NCBI GenBank assembly: GCA_964569425.1
Contig: CAZMVD010000072.1
Span: 1 to 19,899 of the forward strand
Origin: JACQXM01 sp964569425
GTDB lineage: Bacteria > Planctomycetota > Phycisphaerae > UBA1845
DNA: 19,899 nucleotides
Direction: 5' to 3'
Program-made: the position numbers and the translations under genes
Shown: positions 1 to 7,162 of the stretch, piece by piece
Layout of the letters: the number at the start of each line of letters is the position of its first letter
How positions within the stretch are numbered: the stretch's first letter is position 1
The notes under the pieces: generated by a model
The model's input: only the letters and a program-made list of their open reading frames with translations
The model's database searches: none
What the model was told of the DNA's origin: nothing

Positions 1-318
1 GGACAATTAACGATTGCACGTTCGCCTGAGGAAGATGTCAGTCGCGCGGTGGCCCGCATCAAGGCGGGCATTCTGGCGGTGATCTGCCGGTTGCTGGGCG
101 GGTCGGCATTGTTTGTGGCGACTGCGTGGCTGCTGATCAAGGGCGGGCCGCGCGTGGGCGAACACCTGCAACTGCTGCGGCATTACTTTCTGGGCTACTC
201 GGTGAGCTGGCCGGGGGCGTTCGTCGGGTTCTTCTACGGCGCGCTGGTGGGCGCCGCGATCGGCTGGACCATCGGGATGATCTACAACCGGATCGTGGGG
301 ATACGGTTCAGGTCATAA
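1..318 (+). CDS. Small membrane protein, 3' part of the gene (5' end outside window)
   Basis: The reading frame is open from the first base of the window, so about 105 residues are visible and the real start is probably upstream. An internal GTG at 49 is possible but has no clear ribosome binding site. Two hydrophobic segments can be seen, one starting near GILAVICRLLGG and a glycine-rich one ending GWTIGMIYNRIVG. The glycine-spaced second helix followed by a YN motif resembles small holin-like or hypothetical inner-membrane proteins that I have seen in several environmental phyla, but I cannot name a function. A 143-base gap containing heptad repeats separates it from the glycan genes, so it may not belong to their operon. 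Confidence 0.6.
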   Translation, partial: GQLTIARSPEEDVSRAVARIKAGILAVICRLLGGSALFVATAWLLIKGGPRVGEHLQLLRHYFLGYSVSWPGAFVGFFYGALVGAAIGWTIGMIYNRIVGIRFRS

Positions 319-461
319 CAGCGGCCGGTGATCGACCGCAGTCAATTGCCAAATGCTAATGGCCAACTGGCAATTGGCAATTGGAAATCGGCAATCGGTG
401 CCCGTCCGGGACACATGCACGAGTGCGCTTCGCTGTTCCTGATGATGCTACCGTGGTTTGA
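319..461. other. Intergenic gap with inverted and heptad repeats
   Basis: No gene is seen in these 143 bases. They contain a 10-bp perfect inverted repeat (343-352 against 374-383) with a 21-base loop, followed by the heptad repeat listed separately. There is no T-run after the inverted repeat, so a classical intrinsic terminator is not supported. No convincing promoter was recognised. Confidence 0.5.
361..398 (+). repeat. Degenerate 7-bp tandem repeat, copy 1
   Basis: The units read GGCCAAC, TGGCAAT, TGGCAAT, TGGAAAT, CGGCAAT and a partial CGG, in strict 7-base register. The phase and AAT/GGC content relate it to the arrays at 2997, 5133, 5917 and 7164. It also supplies the right arm of the inverted repeat with 343-352. 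Confidence 0.7.
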
Positions 462-1649
462 ATGGCGTTGATGCGCATCGGGGTTGATGCGACGTGCTGG
501 AGCAATGGGCGCGGGTTCGGACGGTTCGCGCGCGAACTGCTGACGGCCGTGGCGCGCCTTAACACCGGCGATGAATTCGTGCTGTTGTGCGACCGCCAGA
601 CGGCGGCGGGGGCGGCGTTTCCGGCGGGCTGGCGGGTGCTGGTGGGTGACACTTCGGTGGCACCGTCGCAGGCAGCGGCGGCGGACGGGCGGCGGTCGCT
701 GCGCGACATGCTGGTGATGCGGCGGGTGGCGGCGCGCGAGCGGTTCGACCTGATCTTTTTTCCCGCGGTCTATTCCTACTTTCCGGTGGGCGGGCGCACG
801 CCGGTGCTGGTAACCTTTCACGACGTCATCGCCGAAACGCTGCCGCACCTGATCTTCCACAATCGCCGCAGCCGGTTTTTCTGGAACCTCAAGAGCCGCG
901 CCGCGGCGCGGCGTGCTGCGGCCGTGGTGACCGTGTCGCAGGCTTCGCGCGAGGGGTTGATGCGCGTGTTCGGGCTGCCGCAGGATCGGGTGCGGGTGGT
1001 ATCGGAGGCGCCGTCGCCGGTTTTCTGCGTGGTCGATGATCGTGCCGCGCAAGAGGCGGCGTTGACCCGGCACGGCCTCAAACCCGGCGAACGCTTTCTG
1101 CTTTCCGTCGGCGGAATCAGCCCGCACAAGAATCTCGACACGCTGATTGCGGCATTCGGCCGACTGGCGGACGACGTGCGGTTGAGCGACGTTCGCGTGG
1201 TGCTGGTGGGCGACTATCAACGCGACGTGTTCCGAACCTGCCACGCGGACCTGGTGAGGCAGGCCGAGGGGCTGGGGCTCTCGGGGCGGGTTCACTTCCC
1301 CGGCTACGTGCCAGATGAAGACCTGGTGCACCTATATGCGACGGCACAGGCGTTTGTGTTTCCGTCGTTCCTTGAAGGGTTCGGGTTGCCGGCGGTGGAG
1401 GCAATGGCCTGTGGGGCGGCGGTGATCGCCAGCGACCGCGGCTCGCTGCCGGAAGTGCTGGACGGGGCCGGCGCGCTGTTCGACCCGCAGGACGTCGCGG
1501 CACTGGCGCGGGCGATGGTGCGTGTGCTGACCGACGACGACCATCGCCGCGCCTTGCAACAGAGAAGCCTGGTGCGGGCGCGCGCGTTCTCCTGGGAACA
1601 ATCGGCGCGGCAGGCGGTCGCGTTGTTTCGGGAATTCGCGGCGAAGTGA
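462..1649 (+). CDS. GT4-family glycosyltransferase
   Basis: This 395-residue protein has the GT-B fold expected of retaining GT4 (GT1-superfamily) enzymes, which move a sugar from a nucleotide donor to a lipid-linked or growing glycan on the cytoplasmic side. The N-terminal domain begins MRIGVDATCW with a glycine-rich loop and FARELL. The donor-binding C-terminal domain opens at SVGGISPHKN (SPHKN at residues 220-224) and holds the E-x7-E motif in LEGFGLPAVEAMA (E305 and E313), followed by SDRGSLPEV. SPHKN plus EGFGLP is typical of the mannosyltransferase-like branch, but the sugar cannot be read from sequence. The start could be ATG 462 or ATG 471 (MRIGVDA), the more typical N-terminus; neither has a clear ribosome binding site. 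No membrane helix is seen. It is the first gene of the glycan cluster. Confidence 0.9.
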   Translation: MALMRIGVDATCWSNGRGFGRFARELLTAVARLNTGDEFVLLCDRQTAAGAAFPAGWRVLVGDTSVAPSQAAAADGRRSLRDMLVMRRVAARERFDLIFFPAVYSYFPVGGRTPVLVTFHDVIAETLPHLIFHNRRSRFFWNLKSRAAARRAAAVVTVSQASREGLMRVFGLPQDRVRVVSEAPSPVFCVVDDRAAQEAALTRHGLKPGERFLLSVGGISPHKNLDTLIAAFGRLADDVRLSDVRVVLVGDYQRDVFRTCHADLVRQAEGLGLSGRVHFPGYVPDEDLVHLYATAQAFVFPSFLEGFGLPAVEAMACGAAVIASDRGSLPEVLDGAGALFDPQDVAALARAMVRVLTDDDHRRALQQRSLVRARAFSWEQSARQAVALFREFAAK

Positions 1650-1651
1650 CC

Positions 1652-1679
1652 GGACGGCGGATCGCGGAATCCCGACACC
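1652..1679 (+). repeat. Possible heavily degraded heptad repeat
   Basis: The 39-base gap between the two GT4 genes can be written in 7-base units as GGACGGC, GGATCGC, GGAATCC and CGACACC. The middle units resemble GAATCGC of the array at 2997. Periodicity is weak and could be chance. Confidence 0.3.
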
Positions 1680-1688
1680 GAGTGACTC

Positions 1689-2996
1689 ATGAGTGACACG
1701 TTGCGCTTCTGCCTGCTCAGCACCTTCTATCCGCCGTACAACTTCGGCGGCGACGGCATCTACGCCCATCGGCTGGCCAACGGGCTGGCGAAACTGGGCC
1801 ATCGCGTCACCGTGGTGCACAGCCCCACCGCCTACGAAATGCTCGCGGGAACGGGTCCTAAGGGCGACTACGCCGATCACCCCAACGTAACCGTTCACGC
1901 TTTGCGAACGCCGCTGGGCAAGCTGGGCCTGCTGGCCGTGCAGCAGACGGGGCGTCCGTGGTTTCAAAAGCCGGCGCTGCGGCGCTGGCTCGGTGGCGGG
2001 GACTACGACGTCATTCACTACAACAACGTGTCGTTGCTGGGCGGGCCGCACGTGTTTCGCATGGGCCGCGGGTTGAAGCTGTGCACGCTTATCGAACATT
2101 GGCTGGTGTGCCCCATGCACGTGCTGTGGCGGATGAACCGCGAGGTGTGCACGCGCCCCACGTGCATCCGCTGCCAACTTCAAGGAAAGCGGCCGCCGCA
2201 GTGGTGGCGCTTCACCGGCTTGATGCGGCGCGCAACGCGGCACATCGACGCCTTCATCGGACCGAGCCTGTTCACCATGCGAATGCACCGCGAGCGGGGC
2301 ATTGCGGGCACGATGATCCAGTTGCCGTTGTTTCACCCGGAACCGGCGGCGGCCGCGGCCGCCCGCGAACAGGTGAACGACGGGCGACCCTATTTCCTGT
2401 TCGTGGGGCGGCTGGAAAAGATCAAAGGCGTGCAGACGATCATCCCGCTGTTTCGGGAACTGGCGAATATCGACCTGGTCATTGCAGGTTCCGGCAACTA
2501 CGAGAGTGAATTGCGCGTGCTGGCCGCGGGGGCGGAGAACATTCGCTTCGTCGGACGGACCAACCACGATCAGTTGCAGGCGCTGTACAAGCACGCCATC
2601 GCCACCATCGTGCCGTCGTTGTGCTACGAGACGTTCGGCGTCATCGTGGCCGAGTCGTTCTCAGCGCGGACGCCGGTCATCGTTTATGCGCAGAGTTCGT
2701 TGGAAGAGATCGTACGCACGCACGGGGGCGGAATTGCCTACCGTACCGAGGGAGAATTACGCGCGGCGATACAGCGGATGCATCGCGAGCCGGAATGGCG
2801 TGAACGGTTGGCCATTGAGGGACGCACGGCGTTCGAGACGGAATTCGCCGATGGGCCGTTCCTGCAAAACTACCTGCGGGTGGTCCGGGAGCTGCTGGTG
2901 CGCAAACGCTCCGGAGAGAGCATTGCCGACGATCAGGCATCGGCCGCCGCGGCCGAGGGGCTGTTCAGCGGCCGGGCGGCATACTTTCAGGATTAG
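1689..2996 (+). CDS. GT4-family glycosyltransferase with four-cysteine insertion
   Basis: This 435-residue GT4 enzyme should act in the cytoplasm on the same glycan as its neighbours. The N-terminal domain opens FCLLSTFYPPYNFGGDGIYA, the usual GT4 start with a glycine-rich acceptor-side loop. The C-terminal donor domain starts at YFLFVGRLEKIKG, contains VIAGSGNYESEL, and has the E-x7-E signature in CYETFGVIVAESFS (E314 and E322). An insertion carries Cys141, Cys154, Cys159 and Cys162 (C-x12-C-x4-C-x2-C) after a HWLVCP motif. Similar cysteine clusters occur in a GT4 subgroup and could bind a metal. ATG 1689 lies 39 bases after the previous stop, with no strong ribosome binding site. The acceptor and sugar are unknown. 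Confidence 0.9.
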   Translation: MSDTLRFCLLSTFYPPYNFGGDGIYAHRLANGLAKLGHRVTVVHSPTAYEMLAGTGPKGDYADHPNVTVHALRTPLGKLGLLAVQQTGRPWFQKPALRRWLGGGDYDVIHYNNVSLLGGPHVFRMGRGLKLCTLIEHWLVCPMHVLWRMNREVCTRPTCIRCQLQGKRPPQWWRFTGLMRRATRHIDAFIGPSLFTMRMHRERGIAGTMIQLPLFHPEPAAAAAAREQVNDGRPYFLFVGRLEKIKGVQTIIPLFRELANIDLVIAGSGNYESELRVLAAGAENIRFVGRTNHDQLQALYKHAIATIVPSLCYETFGVIVAESFSARTPVIVYAQSSLEEIVRTHGGGIAYRTEGELRAAIQRMHREPEWRERLAIEGRTAFETEFADGPFLQNYLRVVRELLVRKRSGESIADDQASAAAAEGLFSGRAAYFQD

Positions 2997-3024
2997 GAAT
3001 GGCGAATAGCGAATCGCGAATGGG
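2997..3024 (+). repeat. Degenerate 7-bp tandem repeat, copy 2 (clearest array)
   Basis: Starting on the base after the stop codon of the second GT4 gene, four units follow: GAATGGC, GAATAGC, GAATCGC, GAATGGG. This gives the clearest consensus of the family, GAATNGC. It fills about half of the 61-base gap before the first GT2 gene. Confidence 0.8.
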
Positions 3025-3057
3025 ATCGGCGCGGCAGTTCGTGCTCGGGCTTGCAAG

Positions 3058-4146
3058 ATGATGACGGGTGCTTCGACGTTGACAGCGGCGAGAACAAACG
3101 AATCGGGGGTGACGAGGCCGATGCTCTCGGTCATTGTGCCGGTATACAACTCAAGCCGGGATCTGGAGCGGTGCCTGGCGGCATTGGCTTCTTCCACCTG
3201 TCGCGATTTCGAGGTGCTGGTGGTGGATGACGGCTCGACGGAGGCGATTGAGCCGATCGTGCAGCGGCAGGGGTTTCGCTGCCTGCGAATCGAAGGGCCC
3301 GGCGGGCCGGCGCGGGCGCGCAACCGCGGGGTGGCCGCGGTTCACGGTACCTACGTGGTGTTCATCGATGCCGACGTGGTGGTCCACGCAGACACGCTGG
3401 AGCGCTTCGCCGCGGCGTTTGCCGAAAACCCGCAGGCGGCGGCCGTCATCGGCACTTACGACGACGAGCCGGGCGATCCGGGGTTCCTCTCCCAATACAA
3501 GAACCTGTTTCATCACTACGTGCACCAGGCATCACACGGCGCGGTGAGTACGTTCTGGAGCGGCTGCGGCGCGATGCGCCGCGACTTGTTCCTCCAATAC
3601 GGCGGGTTCGACGAGGTGCGCTATCGCCGCCCGGCGATCGAGGATATCGAGCTGGGCACGTGGATGGCCGCGGCCGGCGAGAAAATCGTGCTGGACAACC
3701 GCGTGCGCTGCCAGCACCTCAAGCGCTGGACGCTCAAGAGCCTGCTGAAGACCGACATTTTCGACCGCGGGATTCCCTGGACCAAGCTGATGCTCCGCGC
3801 CCGGGATCTGCCCGACACGCTCAATGTGACGCAAACGCAACGATGGTGTGTCGTACTGGCGTACCTGATGCTGGCGGCCGTGGCGGTGGCGCCGTGGTTC
3901 GCCCTGGCAGGTTGGTCGACTCTTGCCATTTTCATTCTGGTCACGGCCATTAACGCCCCGTTTTACCGCTATTTCGCGGCGCGGCGCGGATGGTGGTTTA
4001 CCTTGCGCGTCGTGCCGTTGCATTGGCTTTATCTGTGGTATTGCGGGCTGAGTTTCCTGGTCGGCACGGTGCAGCACCACCTGGAGGGTCGTCCCACCGG
4101 GCGCGCGGCGACGGCCTCCACGACGAGCGGCGAACGTGGCGCCTGA
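3058..4146 (+). CDS. GT2-family glycosyltransferase with C-terminal membrane helices
   Basis: This 362-residue inverting GT-A enzyme has the full GT2 signature set: LSVIVPVYNSS at the start of the nucleotide-binding fold, VVDDGS (D57, D58), the DxD metal and donor site IDADVVV (D104, D106), and the catalytic-base motif IEDIELG (E195, D196). Two or three hydrophobic segments after about residue 260 (around VVLAYLMLAAVAVAPWFALA and WSTLAIFILVTAINAPF) should hold it at the inner membrane, as in many GT2 enzymes acting on polyprenol-linked acceptors. The 21 residues before MLSVIV are unconserved, so ATG 3121 is an alternative to ATG 3058. Its last 11 bases overlap the next gene, which suggests translational coupling. 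Substrate is not predictable. Confidence 0.9.
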   Translation: MMTGASTLTAARTNESGVTRPMLSVIVPVYNSSRDLERCLAALASSTCRDFEVLVVDDGSTEAIEPIVQRQGFRCLRIEGPGGPARARNRGVAAVHGTYVVFIDADVVVHADTLERFAAAFAENPQAAAVIGTYDDEPGDPGFLSQYKNLFHHYVHQASHGAVSTFWSGCGAMRRDLFLQYGGFDEVRYRRPAIEDIELGTWMAAAGEKIVLDNRVRCQHLKRWTLKSLLKTDIFDRGIPWTKLMLRARDLPDTLNVTQTQRWCVVLAYLMLAAVAVAPWFALAGWSTLAIFILVTAINAPFYRYFAARRGWWFTLRVVPLHWLYLWYCGLSFLVGTVQHHLEGRPTGRAATASTTSGERGA

Positions 4147-5128
4147 GCCGGCGGACGTCGTTCCGCCGCTGTCTGTGATCGTGACGGTGGTCGGCGGCGG
4201 CGGATGCACTCGGCGGTGCCTGGCAGCACTCTGCCCCCAGGCGCAGTCCACCGGCGCCGAGATCATCGTTCCCTACGACCAATGGTCGTTGGACGTGGAA
4301 GCATTGGCGGCCGAGTTTCCCAATGTCCAACTGGCCCGCATCGGCGATCTGGGGGTGGCCGCATCGCCGAAGGTGGCCGCGCATGCCCACCGACTCTATG
4401 ACCGCCGTCGCGCCGTGGGGCTTTCCCTGGCACGGGGCCGTCTGGTGGCCATCACCGAGGATTACGCGGTTCCCGCCGCGGATTGGTGTCAAACGATTGT
4501 CGCTGCGCACGGGCAATCCCACCCGGTCATCGGCGGGGCGATCGAATGCGGCGTGGACCGGCCGCTGAACCGTGCCTGGTATTTCTGCGACTTCGGCCGT
4601 TACGGCCGGCCGTTCGAGCCCGGCGCGCGGGAGTACGTTTCGGACGTCAACGTCAGCTACCAGCGGGCAGCGTTGGAGTCGGTCCGTGATGTCTGGGCGG
4701 AGTCCTACCAGGAAACGTCGGTGCATTGGGCGCTGTGCGCCCGCGGCGTGCGGTTGTTTCTCGATCCGCGACCGGTCGTGTACCAGCACCGCCCCGCGAT
4801 GGGGTTGTGGGCTGCGCTGCGCGAGCGGGTGCAGTGGGGCCGGGTGTTTGCGGAAACGCGCGCGGCTCAAGCAGGAACCGGGCACCGTCTGCTTCGTGCG
4901 CTGAGTACGCCGCTGCTGCCTGCGGTGTTGAAGTGGCGCGCATTTGTCCACATGCGGCGTCAACGTCAAAGTGCCGGTCGAATCCTGACGACCATGCCGA
5001 TCGTGGGTCTGCTTTGCGTGGCGTGGTCATGGGGTGAGTTCCTTGGCTATTGGTCCGGCCCGCCGAATCCTCGTGATCCGGTGGAGCGAGTGCCAACACC
5101 CCGGGGCGAGGTGATGTCCCATCCATGA
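4136..5128 (+). CDS. Divergent GT2-like glycosyltransferase
   Basis: This 330-residue protein starts at a GTG inside the end of the previous GT2 gene. The N-terminus LSVIVTVVGGGG and the region GRLVAITEDYAVPAADW place it in GT2. In that position E108-D109-Y110 replaces the usual DxD, a pattern I know from a GT2 subgroup with TEDH/Y followed by a proline and tryptophan. YVSDVNVSYQRAAL and the later QETSVHWAL with VVYQHRP match the acceptor and catalytic part of GT2 enzymes. There may be one weak hydrophobic stretch near the C-terminus (IVGLLCVAWSWGEFLGYW), suggesting membrane association. Its stop overlaps the deacetylase start (ATGA), so the three genes from 3058 to 5919 are probably translated as a unit. 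It could transfer a different sugar from its neighbour to the same acceptor. Confidence 0.8.
   Translation: MAPEPADVVPPLSVIVTVVGGGGCTRRCLAALCPQAQSTGAEIIVPYDQWSLDVEALAAEFPNVQLARIGDLGVAASPKVAAHAHRLYDRRRAVGLSLARGRLVAITEDYAVPAADWCQTIVAAHGQSHPVIGGAIECGVDRPLNRAWYFCDFGRYGRPFEPGAREYVSDVNVSYQRAALESVRDVWAESYQETSVHWALCARGVRLFLDPRPVVYQHRPAMGLWAALRERVQWGRVFAETRAAQAGTGHRLLRALSTPLLPAVLKWRAFVHMRRQRQSAGRILTTMPIVGLLCVAWSWGEFLGYWSGPPNPRDPVERVPTPRGEVMSHP
5108..5114 (+). promoter_or_regulatory. Ribosome binding site for the deacetylase
   Basis: GAGGTGA lies 10 bases before ATG 5125, inside the end of the GT2-like gene. It supports ATG 5125 over the internal ATG 5149. Confidence 0.55.
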
Positions 5129-5919
5129 CGGTGAACAGCGAATCGGGCATGGCCAACGCGGCGGCTGGAACCGGGCGCGTGGCGATTCTGATGTACCACT
5201 CGCTGGACACGAGCGGGTCAGTGGTTTCCGTTGCGCCCGAGCAATTCGCAGGTCAAATGGCGCTACTGGCCGAGCACGGCCTGCGTGGCATCACGCTCCG
5301 CGAAGCGCTGGATTTTCGTGCGCAGTCCGGCCAATGGCCGGCGAAGCGTGTGGTGCTCACCTTCGACGACGGCTTCGCCAACAACCACGGGCACGCGCTG
5401 CCCGTGCTGGCGCGACACGGCTTTACCGCCACGGTGTATGTGGTCACGCGGCACGTGGGGCGGCGCAATGACTGGGCCCCACCGCTGGAGCGCCTCGGGC
5501 TGCTGCCGCTGATGGACTGGTCGCAGCTCGGTGAACTGGCCGCCGCGGGTTGGGAAATCGGCGCGCACACTCACACCCACCCGGACCTGAGCAGCCTCAA
5601 CCGGCGCCGTGTTGAAGAGGAAATGCACCGCAGCCAGCGCGAGATCGAAGACCACCTGTACCGGCCTGCGGAGACGTTTGCCTACCCGTTCGGGAAGCTT
5701 TCCCGGAAATCGGTGCGCCTCGCGGCCGAGCGTTTTCGGGCTTCATGTACAACCGTGCTGAAATGGGCCGGAAGCGAGCGCGCCTGTTTGCTGCCGCGGA
5801 TCGATGCGTATTACCTGTGCGCGCCAGGCCGGTTTGCGAGCGTAGTCCTGGAAGGCGGCGGGTATTATCTGACGTTGCGCCGCTGGGGAAGGGCACTTCG
5901 TGCCCAGGTGTCACGCTGA
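5125..5919 (+). CDS. CE4-family polysaccharide deacetylase (NodB domain)
   Basis: This 264-residue protein is a metal-dependent carbohydrate esterase of family 4, which removes N- or O-acetyl groups from sugars. Motif 1 is LTFDDGF (D81 probable base, D82 metal ligand), motif 2 is HTHTHP with H148 and H152 as metal ligands, and motif 3 is FAYPFGK. The N-terminus, from VAILMYHSLD on, matches the MYH-type CE4 subgroup. No signal peptide or membrane helix is evident, so it probably works in the cytoplasm, for example on a lipid-linked intermediate, rather than on finished extracellular polymer. The start codon overlaps the previous stop (ATGA) and has a good ribosome binding site. The first residues, VNSESGMAN, are encoded by a heptad-repeat copy. 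The exact sugar is unknown. Confidence 0.88.
   Translation: MTVNSESGMANAAAGTGRVAILMYHSLDTSGSVVSVAPEQFAGQMALLAEHGLRGITLREALDFRAQSGQWPAKRVVLTFDDGFANNHGHALPVLARHGFTATVYVVTRHVGRRNDWAPPLERLGLLPLMDWSQLGELAAAGWEIGAHTHTHPDLSSLNRRRVEEEMHRSQREIEDHLYRPAETFAYPFGKLSRKSVRLAAERFRASCTTVLKWAGSERACLLPRIDAYYLCAPGRFASVVLEGGGYYLTLRRWGRALRAQVSR
5133..5160 (+). repeat. Heptad-repeat copy inside the deacetylase start
   Basis: The units read GAACAGC, GAATCGG, GCATGGC, CAACGCG. The 20 bases 5133-5152 match 3004-3023 at 17 positions by hand count. This copy lies inside the coding sequence rather than in a gap, encoding about residues 4-12. Confidence 0.55.
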
Positions 5920-5944
5920 TGGCAAGCGGCGAGTGGCTTTCGGC
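5917..5944 (+). repeat. Degenerate 7-bp tandem repeat at the deacetylase 3' end
   Basis: Beginning with the stop codon of the deacetylase, the units read TGATGGC, AAGCGGC, GAGTGGC, TTTCGGC. All end in GGC in exact 7-base register. It is weaker than the copies at 2997 and 7164 but sits in the same kind of place. Confidence 0.5.
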
Positions 5945-5956
5945 CGGTGCAAACGG

Positions 5957-5962
5957 TATGAT
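5957..5962 (+). promoter_or_regulatory. Possible -10 element ahead of the radical SAM gene
   Basis: TATGAT matches the sigma-70 -10 consensus at five of six bases and lies 42 bases before ATG 6005. No good -35 box is found 16-18 bases upstream (the best is TGGCTT), so this is a weak call. If real, the radical SAM and flippase genes could have their own promoter. Confidence 0.25.
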
Positions 5963-5992
5963 ACAGGGTCTTCGGGCTGTCAGCTTATTCGA

Positions 5993-6000
5993 AGGGGAGG
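5993..6000 (+). promoter_or_regulatory. Strong ribosome binding site for the radical SAM gene
   Basis: AGGGGAGG ends four bases before ATG 6005. It is the purest Shine-Dalgarno match in the window and decides the start, as upstream in-frame codons have no such site and would add unconserved residues. Confidence 0.75.
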
Positions 6001-6004
6001 GGAC

Positions 6005-7162
6005 ATGGTCCACGTAGCGCAACGGGTGGCGAAGCACGCGCGCCTCAACTGGCAGAATCTGGCCATTCCGGACGTGCCGTTGCCGCCGTTTGTTATTCTG
6101 TTCATCAACTCCATCTGCAACATGAAGTGTGAGCACTGCTTCTACTGGCAGGAGCTCAACAAGCCGGACGACCTGACGCTGGACGAAATCGTTTCGTTGT
6201 CCAACGAATTGGGGCCGATCGAGAATCTGAATCTGTCCGGCGGCGAACCCTTCCTGCGCAAGGACTTCGCCGAGGTCTGCCGGCAGTTCATCCGTACCAA
6301 CGGGGTGAAAGAAATCTACGTACCGAGCAACGGCTATTACACCGAGAAGACCATCAAGCAGATTCGCGGCACACTCGAGGAAAAGAGCCTGCGGCTGTTC
6401 ACCATCGAACTGTCGCTCGACGGCATGCCCGAGTTTCACGACACCTTCCGCGTCACCAAGGACTCCTTCAAGAAGGCCATGGAGACCTACGACGCGCTGG
6501 CGAAGCTGCAGGAGGAGGATCCGCGTCTTCAGATTCACGCGATTTCCACGGCCACCTCGACCAACATGGAAGAGATCAAGCGACTGACCACGCTGCTGTA
6601 CGACCGCTGTCCGAAAATGGCGCACCACAACCTGGCGCTGATCCGCGGCGACCGCAAGAACCCCACGTTGCAGGGGCCTAAGCTTGCGGAATACGAAGCG
6701 CTCTACGAATACGTCCGCCGCCTGTGGGCGCCGCGCGAGCAGAGCCGCTACGGCGCGGTCGTAGAACCTATGCTCCAGTGGGCCAAGGTGAAGACGGCGC
6801 GCGAACAGCGCCAGGTGGTGCCCTGCCGCGCGGGTATTCTCAGCGTGGTGATCCACGCCAACGGGGATGTGGCGCTATGCGAACAGCATCAGCCGCTCGA
6901 TAACCTGCGGCGGAGCAGTTTCCGCGAGATCTGGTATTCCGACGCGGCGCGAAAGCTCCGCGCGTCGATCAAGGCCAAAGAGTGCTACTGCACCAATGAA
7001 ATCTTCATGTGGCCGAGCATCACCTTTCAGCCGCTGCAACTGGCCCGCGCCATGACCCAGGCCAAAGTATGGCAAACGCCGCAGGCGCTATCCTCTTCCG
7101 AGCGCATCGATTGGCGCGGCTACGTCGGCGACCTGCCCCTACCCGTGCTGCGCACGGAATGA
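6005..7162 (+). CDS. Radical SAM protein with SPASM-like C-terminal cysteines
   Basis: This 385-residue enzyme should use a 4Fe-4S cluster and S-adenosylmethionine to start radical chemistry in the cytoplasm. The cluster motif is C38-N-M-K-C42-E-H-C45 (CxxxCxxC), followed by an aromatic residue and NLSGGEPFLR, the SAM-binding GGEP motif. The C-terminus carries C274, C292, C327 and C329 in the setting PCRAG...INANG-like...ALCEQHQ, which is the layout of SPASM or twitch domains that hold auxiliary Fe-S clusters. The family includes peptide-modifying maturases and sugar or alcohol oxidising enzymes. No precursor peptide was recognised nearby, so a role on a sugar, lipid carrier or cofactor is more likely here, but this is inference. 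It is richer in Lys than its neighbours. ATG 6005 is chosen from the strong ribosome binding site. Confidence 0.88.
   Translation: MVHVAQRVAKHARLNWQNLAIPDVPLPPFVILFINSICNMKCEHCFYWQELNKPDDLTLDEIVSLSNELGPIENLNLSGGEPFLRKDFAEVCRQFIRTNGVKEIYVPSNGYYTEKTIKQIRGTLEEKSLRLFTIELSLDGMPEFHDTFRVTKDSFKKAMETYDALAKLQEEDPRLQIHAISTATSTNMEEIKRLTTLLYDRCPKMAHHNLALIRGDRKNPTLQGPKLAEYEALYEYVRRLWAPREQSRYGAVVEPMLQWAKVKTAREQRQVVPCRAGILSVVIHANGDVALCEQHQPLDNLRRSSFREIWYSDAARKLRASIKAKECYCTNEIFMWPSITFQPLQLARAMTQAKVWQTPQALSSSERIDWRGYVGDLPLPVLRTE

Noticed and set aside
343..383. Intrinsic terminator at the 10-bp inverted repeat
   Set aside because: The stem is AT-rich in its outer part, the loop is 21 bases, and no T-run follows. 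It is better explained by the heptad repeat family.
342..1331. Long reverse-strand open frame opposite the first GT4 gene
   Set aside because: It encodes a His/Arg/Pro-rich protein without recognisable motifs and is the antisense of a clear GT4 gene. GC-rich coding DNA gives such frames routinely.
1332..2594. 420-codon reverse-strand open frame across the two GT4 genes
   Set aside because: It spans a gene boundary on the other strand, has no membrane or domain pattern, and its composition is that of an antisense shadow.
5900..6004. Longer radical SAM N-terminus starting at 5900
   Set aside because: The extra residues are unconserved, overlap the deacetylase end and a heptad repeat, and would place the strong ribosome binding site inside the coding region.
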